A DNA stretch of 64,000 nucleotides from Sycobia sp. Sy_11 (GCA_018907035.1 JACCIC010000165.1:186001-250000); one strand, 5' to 3'. Positions 45,255 through 57,059 are shown, counted from the first letter of the stretch. A program made the numbers and translations. Notes: generated from the letters alone by a model not told the origin.

Positions 45255-47590
45255 GAGGGATTGACTGTCTCGTGTATGTGCTGAAGGGTAGAGTGACCGT
45301 CCGCTGTAAAAATTAATCTGGATGTAGAAACGCCATGGACTCATATATGTAAAAAAAAATTTTTTGGTTATTTATCCTCGGGTCAAATGAGGTCAGAATA
45401 AAGTTTAGAGTAGGTATCGACGAAAACAAAGTGTCCGTTGGCTCTAACGATTTGGACTATACATCTGCTACTCATTTGAACATAAATAATAATTTCAAAC
45501 TTTCGAACAAAAGGCGAAAAAAAATTTTGAAAAATATCATACGTATGTACTTTTGGACGCGATTACGAATATAATTGAGAAAAATTACGAAATGAAAAAT
45601 CTCATTATTAAAGTGTTAAACCAATTATAAATACCAAGTATTATGGCATAATTTTGATTTTAGACGAAAATTGTTCAAACAAAAGTTTAACAACGCTCAG
45701 ATGATACAGTGTCTGAAGCAGTATAAATACTTCCTACTTTTCAATTTTGCTCATAAAATTCGAGTTTTTTAACAAAAACATAAACAATATAAAAAATTAT
45801 TTTTCGTAGATATACCAATTATTTAAACATTTTTTTTCAAAAATATCAATTATATCACATATCATTTATATGTTATTAAATATTGAGTTTTTTATGCTTA
45901 TCACATTGAGGATATTGATATCGAGAATTTTGTCTACAATATTCCTATTTCTAATTTGTTTGCCACTAATATATTCAAATTCAAACAATAACAATAGACT
46001 GTAAAATTTATTGCAAATAGATTTTCCTATTATAATGGCTTAGACGGCACACTATTTCAAAATGGTTTAAAATTCATAACTGTAAGCTCTTGCATCAGAC
46101 TCTGTCAGATAATAACATGTCAGATAAATTTTACAATAATTATAATTATGATAAAAACATTCTGAATATGAAGTAATAATTAAAGCAAATAAACTCGTAT
46201 GTATTGAAAATTGAGTGAAATAAGAATTATTGGAGGATGAATGACGACCGATGCCAAAAAATGCAGCTGAAGCACGTGCTTTCCAGTGCATTTTTTACGT
46301 ATTTATATCTTTTGCGGAACGTTTTTTTCATTGCTTCATCTGAGATATATTCCAGATTGTTGCAATGATAACAACTAGTGAAAATTAATTCGAATGTAGT
46401 CTAGAACGTAATGAAATAAGAACTATACTAGGATAAATGACGACCGATGGGTAACAGTACAGTTGAGTATCCTGCAATACAATGGATATTTCTCGTGGTG
46501 TACTGTATTCGAGTCACTGAATACATTTCCTAGAATGTTATTGTCAGAATTTCAATTATTTTAAAATTTATGTGACATTTGATTATCTTACAGAGTCTCA
46601 TGCGAGTGCTTACAATTGTAAATTTTAAACCATCTTAAAATAGTGCGCTGTCTAAGCCATTATAACATAATAGGAAAAGCTATTTGCAATAAATTTTACA
46701 GACTATTGTTATTGTTTGAATTTGAATATATTAGTGACAAACAAATTAGAAATAGAAATATTGCAGACAAAATTGTGCATATCAATATTTTCAGGGTGAA
46801 AAGCATAACAAACTCAATATATAATAGCATATAAATAATGTGATATAATGGAGATTTTTGAAAAATTTTTTTTTAAAAAATTGGTAGATCTACAAAAAAT
46901 AATTTTTTTATTTTGTATTATATATATTTTTGCTTAAAACTCGTATGTTATGGTCAAAATTGAAAAGTAGGAAATACTTATACCGGTTCATACACTGTAT
47001 CATGTGAGCCTTGAGGTAGATTCCTGACGTATCGACTTAGACTGGGACTGATTAGTAGTTCGAAACGCTAATAATCTATCGCATGTTTCTTGTTAATTAT
47101 TAGTTTTAGAAACAAAATGGATAGAATATAAAAATTTTATTTTAATAAGATGTACAACTTTTGTTTGAACAATTTTTGTCTAAAATCAAAATTATTACAA
47201 AAAACTTGATATTTATAATTTTATATATATAACACAAACAATTAGATTTTTCATTTCGTAAATTTTCTCAATGATATTCGTAATCAACGTCTGAAAGTAC
47301 ATACGTATGATTTTTTTCAGAATTATTTTTCGATTGTTTTTTCGAAAGTTTAAAATTATTTTTTATGTTCAGGTGATCAGCGGACGTATAATCTATATGA
47401 TTAGAACCAGCGGACGTTTTGTTTTTGTCAATATATAGTCTAAGCTTTATTTTTACCTAATCTGAGCCGATGGTAAATAACTGAAAAAAATTTTTCTTTA
47501 CATGTTTGGGTCTCTGGCGTTGTTACATCCAGATTAAGTGCTGCATCAGACGGTTACTTTGCACTTCAACATATTACATCGAATCATTTA
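45255..47590. mobile_element. Palindromic element with ~0.9-kb inverted arms
   Basis: The left arm (about 45255-46170) and right arm (about 46490-47590) are reverse complements along their length. Landmarks: TTAATCTGGATGT near 45318 and ACATCCAGATTAA near 47526; CATACGTATG near 45538 and 47300; CACTGTATCAT near 46996; ATGGCTTAGAC near 46037 and GTCTAAGCCAT near 46652; AGACTCTGT near 46096 and ACAGAGTCT near 46593. The right arm has a ~130-bp insertion at about 47015-47145. The ~320-bp centre has two direct repeats (46216 and 46411) sharing AATGACGACCGATG. No transposase is encoded. Confidence 0.7.
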
Positions 47591-48059
47591 AACTATTTTT
47601 CAGGCGAGGATAAATTCCTCAGTACAATATGTCGCTGACTCACGGACTATTTTGGTTTGATCCTCTCGTGGAAGCCATGATCATTCACACCTATGTAGAC
47701 CCGAGTTCCAGACCGAAGCTGTAAAAAATCTAAATGTGTGAAATTCTACTTTTTGATTTAGTCGATTCGAATAAGTTCTTTTTAGATAATTAATAATATT
47801 TTTTATAATGAACAAAAGTTGCGTGTATTAACGAAAAATTTGGTAATTTACATTTTAATAAATATATTTATTTAATACTACTATATTTTTTTTAGTGTAT
47901 TAAATCTTCAGAAATATCGTAGAATATAAATATAATATAAATATAAAATATAAATATAGAATATAAACATTATTGAAAACAGCGAAATTACAACTGTACT
48001 ACTTATAGCGACACTAACATAATAGATGTTCCTTAGTTAATTATCAAATGTTTTCGAAA
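47591..48059. other. AT-rich spacer
   Basis: Short ATATAAAT-type repeats at 47925-47965; nothing else. Confidence 0.4.
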
Positions 48060-48490
48060 GCAAACGAATGTTTTTTACAAAGTAAATTTTAATAAATATT
48101 TAAAACTTTATAAATTAATAAATATTTTCATTGGTTTTACAGTCTAATTAAATCAATCGAAAATAATACGTAATAATATCAATATATTCAGCTAATATTT
48201 TATTTTCAGACTAGTCTACGGGAGTGATTGTATACAAGGGCAGTCTGACTGTCATTATTTTATTAATTTTTAATTTTAATTTTTAATTATTATTATTATT
48301 TTTTTATTATTTTTGTATATTGATGTATTAATATTAATATAAATATATATATTAATATTATTACGTATTATTTTCAATTGATTTAATTGGATTGTAAGAC
48401 CAATGAAAATATTTATTAATTTGTATAGAAGCAGTCGACAAAAAGTATAATTAAAGTATTTTAAAACTATATAACATATTACAAAAGATA
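48060..48490. repeat. Palindromic MITE-like repeat
   Basis: ATTAATAAATATTTTCATTG (48115) through ATACGTAATAATATCAATA is matched in reverse complement at 48350-48425. The centre (48215-48258) holds CTACGGGAGTGATTGTATAC, then AAGGGCAGTCTGACTGTCAT, the same block as at 5595-5638. Confidence 0.6.
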
Positions 48491-48797
48491 TATTCAAATA
48501 TTTCAATAAATAAATAGTTTCGTATAAGTAGCCAAGATCTTTTCTGTATATTATCTGTACTTTCATACTGGAAAAAAATTTAGAAATTTGAAATAAATAC
48601 ATTCGTTGAAATTGAAGTAATGAAAATTTTTTTTGGAAATTTAATGAAAACAAAATAATGTGAAAATAGGTAGTTTCTTTATGAACAATCCCAAGAAACT
48701 GTATACATATTATGTATGTACCTAGGTACACTGTTTGCTAGGCCTCGTACAACCTTATCTCTGGTACAATATGAGTATGGATGGGTAGTCAAGAATG

Positions 48798-48798
<1 letters not shown>

Positions 48799-48842
<44 letters not shown>
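48799..48842. repeat. (GA)n tract, left half of an inverted pair
   Basis: Pure GA, about 105 bp before the CT tract at 48949. Confidence 0.95.
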
Positions 48843-48845
<3 letters not shown>

Positions 48846-48944
48846 AACAGTATACGGTGACATCGTGTGCACGTGCTATAGGCAACACACACTAATATGG
48901 GGTAATTCCTGTTAAGTCTTTTGGTCTTTTCTTTTCTCACTCAC

Positions 48945-48948
<4 letters not shown>

Positions 48949-48998
<50 letters not shown>

Positions 48999-49010
48999 TC
49001 TCTCTCCTTC
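48949..49010. repeat. (CT)n tract, right half of an inverted pair
   Basis: CT tract complementary to the GA tract at 48799-48842. The LS-repeat frames here are artefacts. Confidence 0.95.
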
Positions 49011-49149
49011 CCTCTGTTTTTCTGCTTCTGTTTCTTACGTACAAGGCAGTTATACAGTCTGTCAAGTGAGAACGTGGTCATGTTAATTTATAAAAAAAAT
49101 TTATTTGATGAAATTTTCATATTTCTTTATATATTGTATACATTACAAA

Positions 49150-49480
49150 TGATGATGTAATTCGGTCAATAATGTGTCCAGTCATCGACGTCGATAATTG
49201 CTTGGCATCTCCGAGGTATGCATTCGATTAATTTGACGGCGTATTCTAATGGCAACGATGCCCAGATCCGGCGAATTTCGTATGACAACTGCTTCAAAAT
49301 GTGCGTGTCTTTGACGAAGTTTCTGTTTAATTTATATGTCTAGACATTCTCAATAGGGTTTACATCGGATCACTGCGACCGCCAATCCAATGTAACAATG
49401 CCAGATTGAGTCTTCCACTCAGTACAGAGTTTGGTGCGGTATTTAGGATTTCGTTGTCCTGCAGAATCCAATCTTCATTT
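49150..49480 (-). pseudogene. Tc1-like transposase C-terminal relic
   Basis: The minus strand from about 49400 reads DWRSQ, stop, SDVNPIENV, then LKQLSYEIRRIWASLPLEYA and KLIECIPRRCQAIIDVDDW. This is the DWPPQSPDLNPIENxW and LIESMPRRCQAVI pattern of Tc1 transposases. It carries the third acidic block only; the rest is absent or unreadable. One stop replaces the expected residue before the SPDLNP block. Confidence 0.75.
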
Positions 49481-49624
49481 TTCTAATGAAGCATCGATTG
49501 GCAGATATTAGTAAAGCCTTTTTATAGATTTTTATAATTTTACTCGGCATTTAAGTTTTCAATGTTGTACGGTGTGCTGAACAAGCCTATTAGTAGAAGT
49601 TGACGAGGCTCGCGTGAGGACACA

Positions 49625-49920
49625 ATACATCAGCGTCTGAAAGTACATACGTATGATTTTTTTCAGAATTTTTTTTCGACTTTTTTTTCGAAAGTTTAAA
49701 ATTATTTTTTATGTTCAAGTGTGCAGCCGACGTATAATCGTGATGGTTAAAGCCAGCGGACGTTTTGTTTTCGTCAATATATAGTCTAAACTTTATTTTG
49801 ACCTAATTTGAGCCGATGATAAATAACTGAAAATTTTTTTTTATATGATTGGGTCCCTGGCGTTATCACATCCAGATTAGGTGCCGCAGCGGACTTTTAC
49901 TTTATACCTTAGCACATTGA
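49625..49920 (+). repeat. Fragment of the palindromic element's right arm
   Basis: Co-linear with 47303-47585: CGTCTGAAAGTACATACG, CCAGCGGACGTTTTG, GAGCCGATGATAAATAACTG, CACATCCAGATTAGGTGC. A second insertion or a solo arm. Confidence 0.75.
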
Positions 49921-49924
49921 ATCG

Positions 49925-50395
49925 AAGTTAATTAAACGGCAGTTGCCGTACTCACTCTTTCTCTAGACAAAGTTCGGACCACGGCAGGGGAGGTCCTCTT
50001 TTCGAAGTCTGTATTGGCAGGCGATTGAGTGCAAAAGGAACAAGCTTGCGTGCTCTCTTGAACCTAACGCCTTTTCAGCAGTTCACGACCCCCGAATTCG
50101 CCGACCCTATCCTATCTAAAAGTATTGCGGCCGCAATAGCGTCAATTCGACCTAGTGTGACGTACGTGATCGCCGTGTCTCTGTGTGACCTCTTCATCTT
50201 CGAGCTCGGCGCCCCTTGTTTACACTGCGGCTGAAGTTCTTCTCTCTGCTATTCTCTTCTTCTTCGCAGCTGAGCGTCAGCGGTACTTGTTTGCCTACTG
50301 TATGTTTACATTTGGAGCGTTGGGCCAATGTTTTTCACAGAAATTCGTCGTCTTCTGTGCTCGTCTTTTCAATTCTTCGTGAATAATAATCCTGC
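49925..50395. other. CpG-rich block of unknown nature
   Basis: GC- and CpG-rich compared with neighbours; frames of 65-69 codons on the plus strand have no recognised domain. It could be an LTR fragment or a host promoter/first exon; neither is supported further. Confidence 0.3.
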
Positions 50396-51471
50396 ATTTT
50401 TTATATGATATTATAATTTTTATTTTAACGATTGAGACATGAGATATTAACGTTTTGGAGACTTATTTCGCGCTATACTATTCACGTGTATGTTTTGCTA
50501 CGTTAGAATATATATATGAATGTGTGTACGCGTGTATATGTATAAATGCATCTTATATACGGTTCCAAAAGGAAAATATTACTCATGCACTAGAATAGGA
50601 AAAGTGTAGATCTGCGGGCACAATAACGAAACCGCCCGCTGTTTCATGTCTGTACCTGGCTCACAAGGACGCTTAAAATGCTATGTTTCGACAGGTCTCA
50701 AACTTTTTTTTCATATAACGTATTGTTTCCTCACTTGCTATCTGCCACATCTGCTTCTGCAGAATGTTATTTAACTAGAACCATATAGCATATCACCGCT
50801 TTGCGGCCAATTCTGACGTGGAGTTTTGCCATGTAATTTGACAGTATTTTAGCGGCGTTTCCACTCCTTATTTATAATATACTTTATATAATATACTCTA
50901 TCCTCCATATTAATAAGTGCCAATCTGCGTGGAGAAAGATGCTCACACATTAACGCTAATTGAGTATAGCTCTTACAATTACGCGAACTTTTTGATGCAG
51001 TAACCGTAGTTGGTTAATAATTATACATTAACTAGTCGAAATATACATTCGCTTAACAAAATATGAAAAGGAAAATTAGAAAAATATTTTAAATACGCGA
51101 TGCAAATATTGATTGCGAACGCTAGGTACCTTTACAAAAAAAGCTAAATGCAGCACACTGCACGGACCTACAGACGAGCTCCTCAGTAAGTAAGCAAAGC
51201 AAAATAGTTAGTTTTCGCCGTCCTTTCTTCTCCGTGTAACCATTCCAATTCCCTCATTCACTTCTTTGAGCAAACTGAAATGCAACCTTCCTTTTATATA
51301 GTAAACCAAAAATCATGGTTCTTAATCAATACCGACGGATATTCGTAATTAGATTAGTATTAAAGTTCTACCTGTATATATCTCAAACACTATTTTTTCA
51401 ATACTGCCTCTTCTCTTTCGCTTACTCACATATTTTCTAATTAGTATTGCTCATATAGCCGTATACCATTG

Positions 51472-51533
<62 letters not shown>

Positions 51534-51570
51534 GTGAACAGTAATCTAGTTTAATCGCATGATACCCATT

Positions 51571-51629
<59 letters not shown>

Positions 51630-51648
51630 CTCCGTTTAATACATTGTA
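50396..51648. other. Non-coding stretch with (CT)n and (TA)n tracts
   Basis: CT tract 51476-51531 and TA tract 51575-51628. No coding resemblance found. Confidence 0.5.
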
Positions 51649-51909
51649 ATGAAGAGATTACTACCAGTTTTAGAAACTTTAGAGTTAGCATCGACATTAA
51701 TTGATATAGAGAACAATACAATCTTACAACAAAATGCTACAGATAACTATGTGGAGCCCTTTGATATACCAGTTTATAACGAAATATTTAGCCTTTCTTC
51801 TTCAATTTCAAGCTTTATGTCAATTTCAAGGAACGAACCTTCTGAAAAGATGCGAAAATCGCACGGTGTTCGAATTCTTTCTTCGATTATTATAATGCAT
51901 GCGAAATAA
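51649..51909 (+). CDS. Hypothetical 86-residue ORF
   Basis: ATG start 20 bp after a TA tract. The predicted protein is hydrophilic and starts MKRLLPVLETLELASTLIDI, with a Ser-rich middle and a basic C-terminus. Family not recognised. It lies 0.85 kb upstream of a Gypsy relic on the same strand and could be a gag fragment, or it may be chance. Confidence 0.25.
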   Translation: MKRLLPVLETLELASTLIDIENNTILQQNATDNYVEPFDIPVYNEIFSLSSSISSFMSISRNEPSEKMRKSHGVRILSSIIIMHAK

Positions 51910-52739
51910 TATTTTTTATGCTTTAAATTTTCTGATTTATTAAAAGCGTAAAAAATTGCAAACAAATACGTATATTTAAAAAATATAAGATGAGATGTTG
52001 AATAATACGTGTTTAATTAAAATACAGCACAGAAGAACCGGATATATTTTATGAATATGTGCAGGCCAGTATTAATTTTATTGTATAGACTAATTTTGAA
52101 TTCTCCATTACAACTTTTGATTTACTCAACTCCAAATTCATCGTGGTACACGTTTTTTAGACGTAGTTACATCGCGTCTAATTAAATACGAGAGTTTTTT
52201 TTACTTATCTTGTAATAAATTAAAATAGATGCAATTAACTTTTATTGAACTTCTATAATACAATTTATAAATTTGAAAGTTTTTACGAGTTGAATGTATC
52301 TCATAAACTGTGTTTTTCTTTAAATGTATGATTTTTCAATCAATATCGATGCTAAACGTTAGTAAAGAAAATCATGGACTAATTTCTGTACAACATATTT
52401 TTTTTGTACGACTAGTATGTATAAATTCGTTTCAAGTACGTTATAAATAGAAATAATGGTCGAAAAATTAAAGCAATCGAGTTAATTAAATCCAATATGG
52501 CAAGTAACATTATAAGTGAAGCTCAATAAGCCACCGTTGGAGCTACATTCCAAATTATAATTGTTTTTCAGGACAGTGTAGGGGCTATATATGCCTCGTT
52601 TGAAACAGTATACTATCTCTTTCGTAAAATAAGTGTCAAATGTTAGAAAAACATTGAAAATGTAATAGTTTATGCAAACCAAGTGCGAGCCCGCAAATTC
52701 TGGTAGCAAATCAGTTAGTAACAAAACGAGTAAATACGC
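51910..52739. other. AT-rich spacer
   Basis: No supported feature. Confidence 0.4.
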
Positions 52740-54300
52740 GCGAATTTAAAAGACGTATGACGAAAGTTATAGTGAAATGCTTTAAATGAGGGTTGAAACC
52801 TGAAATCGCACAAGGACTGAAAGATATTATAGAACCTATTACACTAGAAAGATACCTTGAAGTGCAGAACTGTAACGAGATCTTTGAGCATACTCAGACA
52901 AATACCAGCTAAAACAATTCATTCATACTTGTGAAATTCAAAGCTCAATTAACTTAAATTTTAATCAATCAATCGAGTTACTTTATGTATATATTTCACT
53001 CGAAAACATCAAGCATAAAGTAAACAATAAAAAGAGTGATTTGTCGTTAATTAATGAAGACATAGACTACAATTTTCATGATTATTATGGACGTGAGAGG
53101 TTAGCTCCTAAATTTTTGTATACTCTTACTCATATCAACACACTTCGAAAATTAGATATTAATAATTCAGAAGTAGAAATATATATTATATTACCGCTTT
53201 CTAAACAAGTAATGCGCTCACAAATAAATCTCGTAAATAATTTTGCATGTACGGTGCATTTAAATGGCATAGAAAAGGTTTATCACATATAGAACATTTT
53301 GTAGAATCTCATATTAGTAAATTTGTTACTGGATACGGAGAGGATCTATTTACAAAACGAGATTTGCGGCCCAAGGCAAAGCTGAGGGTTGTAACGAGTT
53401 CGTAAAGAAGTTTTTTCGCACTAGGTAAAGATTATATTTTTCCTCATGAGAACCGAAATCAAGCAGCGAAGGTGCGATTTGTAGGTTAGAATGAGAAAAG
53501 AATAGATTTTTGTTATCTGAAAATACTTTACCTGGAGCAGATTTGATAACTCATTGCATAAAAACTGATGAAATTGATAGATGCGAATGACTTATTAGAG
53601 TCTGGAATTATAAGAGATTTAGACTGCCCTTAGAATAGTCCTCATTTATTTGGTAGTAAGACGTCAGATACTGAAGGGCACTTCAGATGGCGCATGAAAT
53701 TTCGCTTTAGAGCTTGAAATAAAAGAAAAATAAGTGGTGCATATCCACTACCGAATATTACTCAAATATTCGATCAAGTAGGAAGTACAACTTATTCAAC
53801 TGAATTAGATGTTGTATTAGGATTTAATCAAATAAATATGGACCCCGGAGACGTACACAAACACCTTTTTAGACTAATGGATACTTTACTACGAGGACTG
53901 CAAGGAAAAACATTATGTCATATCTATATAATAACGTGCTATATGTAAATATCTTAGGCGAATATGATGAAAAGATACAGTTATTATAAAGTGACTTTTT
54001 AAAGTAGGATGAAAGCTGCAATTTTTTAAACATAAGTTTTTGAAACGTAAAGTACATTAGTTAGAATCTATGTTCAGATTTTGAATGAAAAGGAATTTAG
54101 TCCAAACACGAAAAAGAACATACGACAGTTTCTCAGATTTTCTGGCTACTACCGTAGATTCATTGAAAGATTTGCTGGCATCTCGAAAACCTTAATAAAA
54201 TTACTAAAAAAGATATATAAAATTACTAAAAAAACAGAGCTCATCTGTTATATTTGTAGGTTATATCTCTCAACAATATTGCAGTATTATATTTGAACAT
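52740..54300 (+). pseudogene. Ty3/Gypsy relic (gag end and RT)
   Basis: Gag-like pieces occur at about 52800-52900 (IAQGLKDIIEPITLERYLEV) and in an 83-codon frame at 53041-53292. RT is scattered over frames: GAYPLPNITQIFDQVGSTTY and STELDVVLGFNQINMDPGDV (about 53735-53850, fingers and motif A), GLQGKTLCHIYII where the YxDD box is lost (about 53900-53930), LKLQ...FLKRKVH, then KKNIRQFLRFSGYYRRFIER and ISKTLIKLLKK (54110-54210). RNase H and integrase are absent. The 17.6/297-type arrangement is inference. Confidence 0.72.
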
Positions 54301-54309
54301 TTCTTTATG

Positions 54310-54835
54310 GCGTCCTTTTTTTATCAAGCAAAATCATACCAAATTTCCAGCCAAATAAACATTTGCAGAAAGATGCTTCTATTCTTTAATATAAGAAAAA
54401 GTATGATTGAGGCCTACAATTGGCTTTCGAAAACTTATGGAGCGGAGTGTATTTATTCGTGAATCGACATGTCATAGGTGGTTCAAATGGTTCACAAGTG
54501 ATAATTTTGAAGTTGAAGGAAAGCCGAAAAGTTTTCAGAACGAGGAATTAGACGCGCTGCCGGCTGAGGATTCATGTCAGATTCAAAAAGAACTTGCTGC
54601 ATTATTGGACGTTACGCAACAAGCCATTTCCCTTCGTTTCAACGTATTGGGATTCATTGAAAAGATTGGAAACTGGCTGCCTACGAATTGAAGCCGATAG
54701 ACGTCGAACGGCGATTTTGCTGCAGTGGTATGAAAAGTGAGCAAATTTTGCATCGTATTATCACTCGTGATGATAAATACATTTGTTATGATAACTTTAA
54801 ATACAGAAAATTGTATATGAACCCCATCTTTAGTT
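54310..54835 (+). pseudogene. Mariner relic (mauritiana-like), N-terminal half
   Basis: A 94-codon frame (54407-54691) reads STCHRWFKWFTSDNFEVEGK, LDALPAEDSCQIQKELAALL, DVTQQAISLRFNVLGFIEKI and GNWLPTN, the helix-turn-helix pair and linker. Then, out of frame, a RR.F-like piece and HRIITRDDKYI (first catalytic block, GDEKW changed). It ends at the next relic. Confidence 0.78.
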
Positions 54836-55129
54836 TTATAGTCTTATAATTTTCACTTTGAACTTGCTCATTCTCGCCTTCTTTGGCCTTGCCGATCCAG
54901 GGGACAGCCACTGTTGGTTTTGTGGTTTAGTTTCGGGGTCATATTGAAAGAACCAACTTTCATTACCTGTAATAACTCGATCGAGAAAAGTAGGATCACT
55001 TTCAACTTGCTCGAGACAATTTTGATTGGCGTGCATTCGGTGGCCTTTTTGCTTATCTGAAAGGTTCTGCGGGCATTTTCACACACAGCTTTTTCATGGC
55101 GAAATCTTCGATTAAAATCTTTCGAACTA
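54836..55129 (-). pseudogene. Older Tc1/mariner relic, split by mariner copy 3
   Basis: The minus strand reads VESDPTFLDRVITGNESWFF (catalytic Asp changed to Asn in TGNES), QYDPETKPQNQQW and RPKKARMSKFKVK. Upstream are IVRKILIEDFAMKKLCVKM and the insertion point of mariner copy 3. On the far side (56417-56445) the same frame continues with DELNINRKI, which completes a DELNINRKIVRKILIEDF-like helix, so the relic was cut by the newer element. SETMAR-like/rosa-type by resemblance. Confidence 0.75.
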
Positions 55130-56414
55130 TTAGGAGTGTGAATAAGTCTTTCCCGTTTTTTGTAAGACATGGCGTCACCAATACTGTGCGAATATTCAAT
55201 GGTTACATATGTCATAATCAAAGCTTATTCATATGTCAACAATTCCATACTAACACATTAGTTAAAATTTTTTCGCATCATAAATTTTTGATATCGTGAA
55301 AATGTCGAAATTTGAGCCGAGTCGACGTCATTTGCGGGAAGTTTCACTTTATTGGTTCAATTTGAAGAAATCTGCTGCCGAGACGCATCGATTGCTTCAG
55401 GAGGCTTATGGAGAAGGTTGTGTCGATGATTCAAGTGTTCGCGGATGGTTTCGACGCTTCAAAAGCGGTGATTTCGACGTGGAAGACAAGGAGCGTTCCG
55501 GGCGGCCGCAAATCTTTGAAGATCGAGAATTGGCGACTTTGCTTGATGAAGATTCTTGTCAAACGCAAGAAGAACTTGCTGAAGCATTGGGAGTTGACCG
55601 AACAACCATTTCCAAGCGTTTGAAAGCCATGGGAATGATCCAAAAGCAAGGAAATTGGGTGCCGTACGAACTGAAGCTGAGAGACGTCGAACGGCGTTTT
55701 TTCACTTGCGAACAGCTGCTTCAGCGACATAAAAGAAAGGGTTTTCTGCATCGTATCGTGACTGGCGATGAAAAGTGGATACGTTACGATAATCCGAAGC
55801 GAAGAAAATCATGGGGACTACCCGGCCATGCATCATCATCGACGGCCAAGCCAAATATTCATGGCGCCAAGCTCATGCTCTGTATATGGTGGGACCAGCT
55901 AGGTGTGGTTTACTATGAGCTTCTGAAACCGAATGAAAGGATCACAGGCGAGGTCTATCGACGACAATTGATGCGTTTGAGCCGCGCACTGCGAGAAAAA
56001 TGGCCACAATACTCCGACAGGCACGACAAAGTTATTTTGCAACATGACAATGCTCGCCCACATGTTGCACCGCCGGTGAAAACATACTTAGAAACGCTCA
56101 AATGGGAAGTCCTACCCCAGCCGCCGTATAGTCCAGACGTTGCTCCGTCTGATTACCATCTCTTCAGATCGATGATGCATGGCCTGGCTGACCAGCACTT
56201 CCATTCCTACGAGGAAGCCAAAAAATGGGTGGATGACTGGATAGAGGCCAAACCGGTCGAATTTTTTCGCAACGGGATTCGTATGTTGCCAGAAAGATGG
56301 GAAAAAGTTGTAGCTAGCGATGGCCAATACTTTCAATAATTCATTTGTAACCATTTTTTCACAATAAAGGCTCAAAATTTGAAAAAAACGAGAAAGACTT
56401 ATTCACATACCTGA
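55130..56414 (+). mobile_element. Full-length mauritiana-type mariner, copy 3
   Basis: 1285 bp between TA duplications (55128-55129 and 56415-56416), terminal repeats as in copies 1 and 2. Nested in the older relic. Confidence 0.95.
55302..56339 (+). CDS. Mariner transposase, copy 3, triad intact
   Basis: 345 residues from ATG at 55302, no stops. D156 (VTGDEKW), D249 (LQHDNARPH) and D284 (PSDYHLF) are all present, as are the WVPYEL linker and the helix-turn-helix region. Private differences are REKWPQYS for REKRPQYS, VLPQPPYSP for VLPHPPYSP, and SMMHG for SMTHG. Otherwise it agrees with the majority of the three copies, so of the three it is the most likely to be functional; whether the private changes matter cannot be judged from sequence. 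Confidence 0.94.
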   Translation: MSKFEPSRRHLREVSLYWFNLKKSAAETHRLLQEAYGEGCVDDSSVRGWFRRFKSGDFDVEDKERSGRPQIFEDRELATLLDEDSCQTQEELAEALGVDRTTISKRLKAMGMIQKQGNWVPYELKLRDVERRFFTCEQLLQRHKRKGFLHRIVTGDEKWIRYDNPKRRKSWGLPGHASSSTAKPNIHGAKLMLCIWWDQLGVVYYELLKPNERITGEVYRRQLMRLSRALREKWPQYSDRHDKVILQHDNARPHVAPPVKTYLETLKWEVLPQPPYSPDVAPSDYHLFRSMMHGLADQHFHSYEEAKKWVDDWIEAKPVEFFRNGIRMLPERWEKVVASDGQYFQ

Positions 56415-56445
56415 TATTTTCCGGTTAATATTCAACTCATCAGAC

Positions 56446-56718
56446 CAACTTGACAAACACGGGCGTGGACGCGCTGCGCATTCGCGTCGGTTCGCACTTG
56501 AATTGGCCGTCCGCTCCGTGCCTCGTCTTTGATGCTCTCACAGCCTTTTGGAAAGTCAGCATGCTACCGAAGCACCTAACTACGTCTCAGGGTATCACTA
56601 CCATACAAATTAAGACTCTCTCACTCGAGAGAGTAGGGGTCTACTATTACGGAGGCGCAGTTACAGGTTCGCAGCGTTACTACAGGCCGAGAAATAAAAT
56701 CGGTCGCATTACTTAATT
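56446..56718 (+). other. GC-rich segment with 88-codon frame
   Basis: A short CpG-rich block after mariner copy 3, open for 88 codons from a TTG at 56450 but without an early ATG or any recognised motif. It contains a TCTCACTCGAGAGAG palindrome-like patch. Nature unknown. Confidence 0.25.
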
Positions 56719-57059
56719 GTCTGACCTCGTATATGAAATGAGCCCTATATCAACTATCATACTTAACTCAAACCTATCACATCTATCAAATATATCACTT
56801 GACTTAAATCTTTTAGTTGACACATTTCAAGTATTTCATAAGATCAATGAAACACTGAAACAAAAAAGCAGTGAAAAATAGGCTTTGTTGCGTTGGAAGG
56901 GCAATTGAATCAAATGAAAAGTTTGCAGCAGAGCCTATTGCACTACTTTAATCACCTACTTGAGAAGCACTAGAAGAAGTGTGTCCATTTCCGCGACTAC
57001 TTTAGTGTGATTCAAATTAAAGAGTACCATGTGATCAAATTTGACCTGGATTGACAAAA
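56719..57059. other. Spacer
   Basis: No supported feature. Confidence 0.4.
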
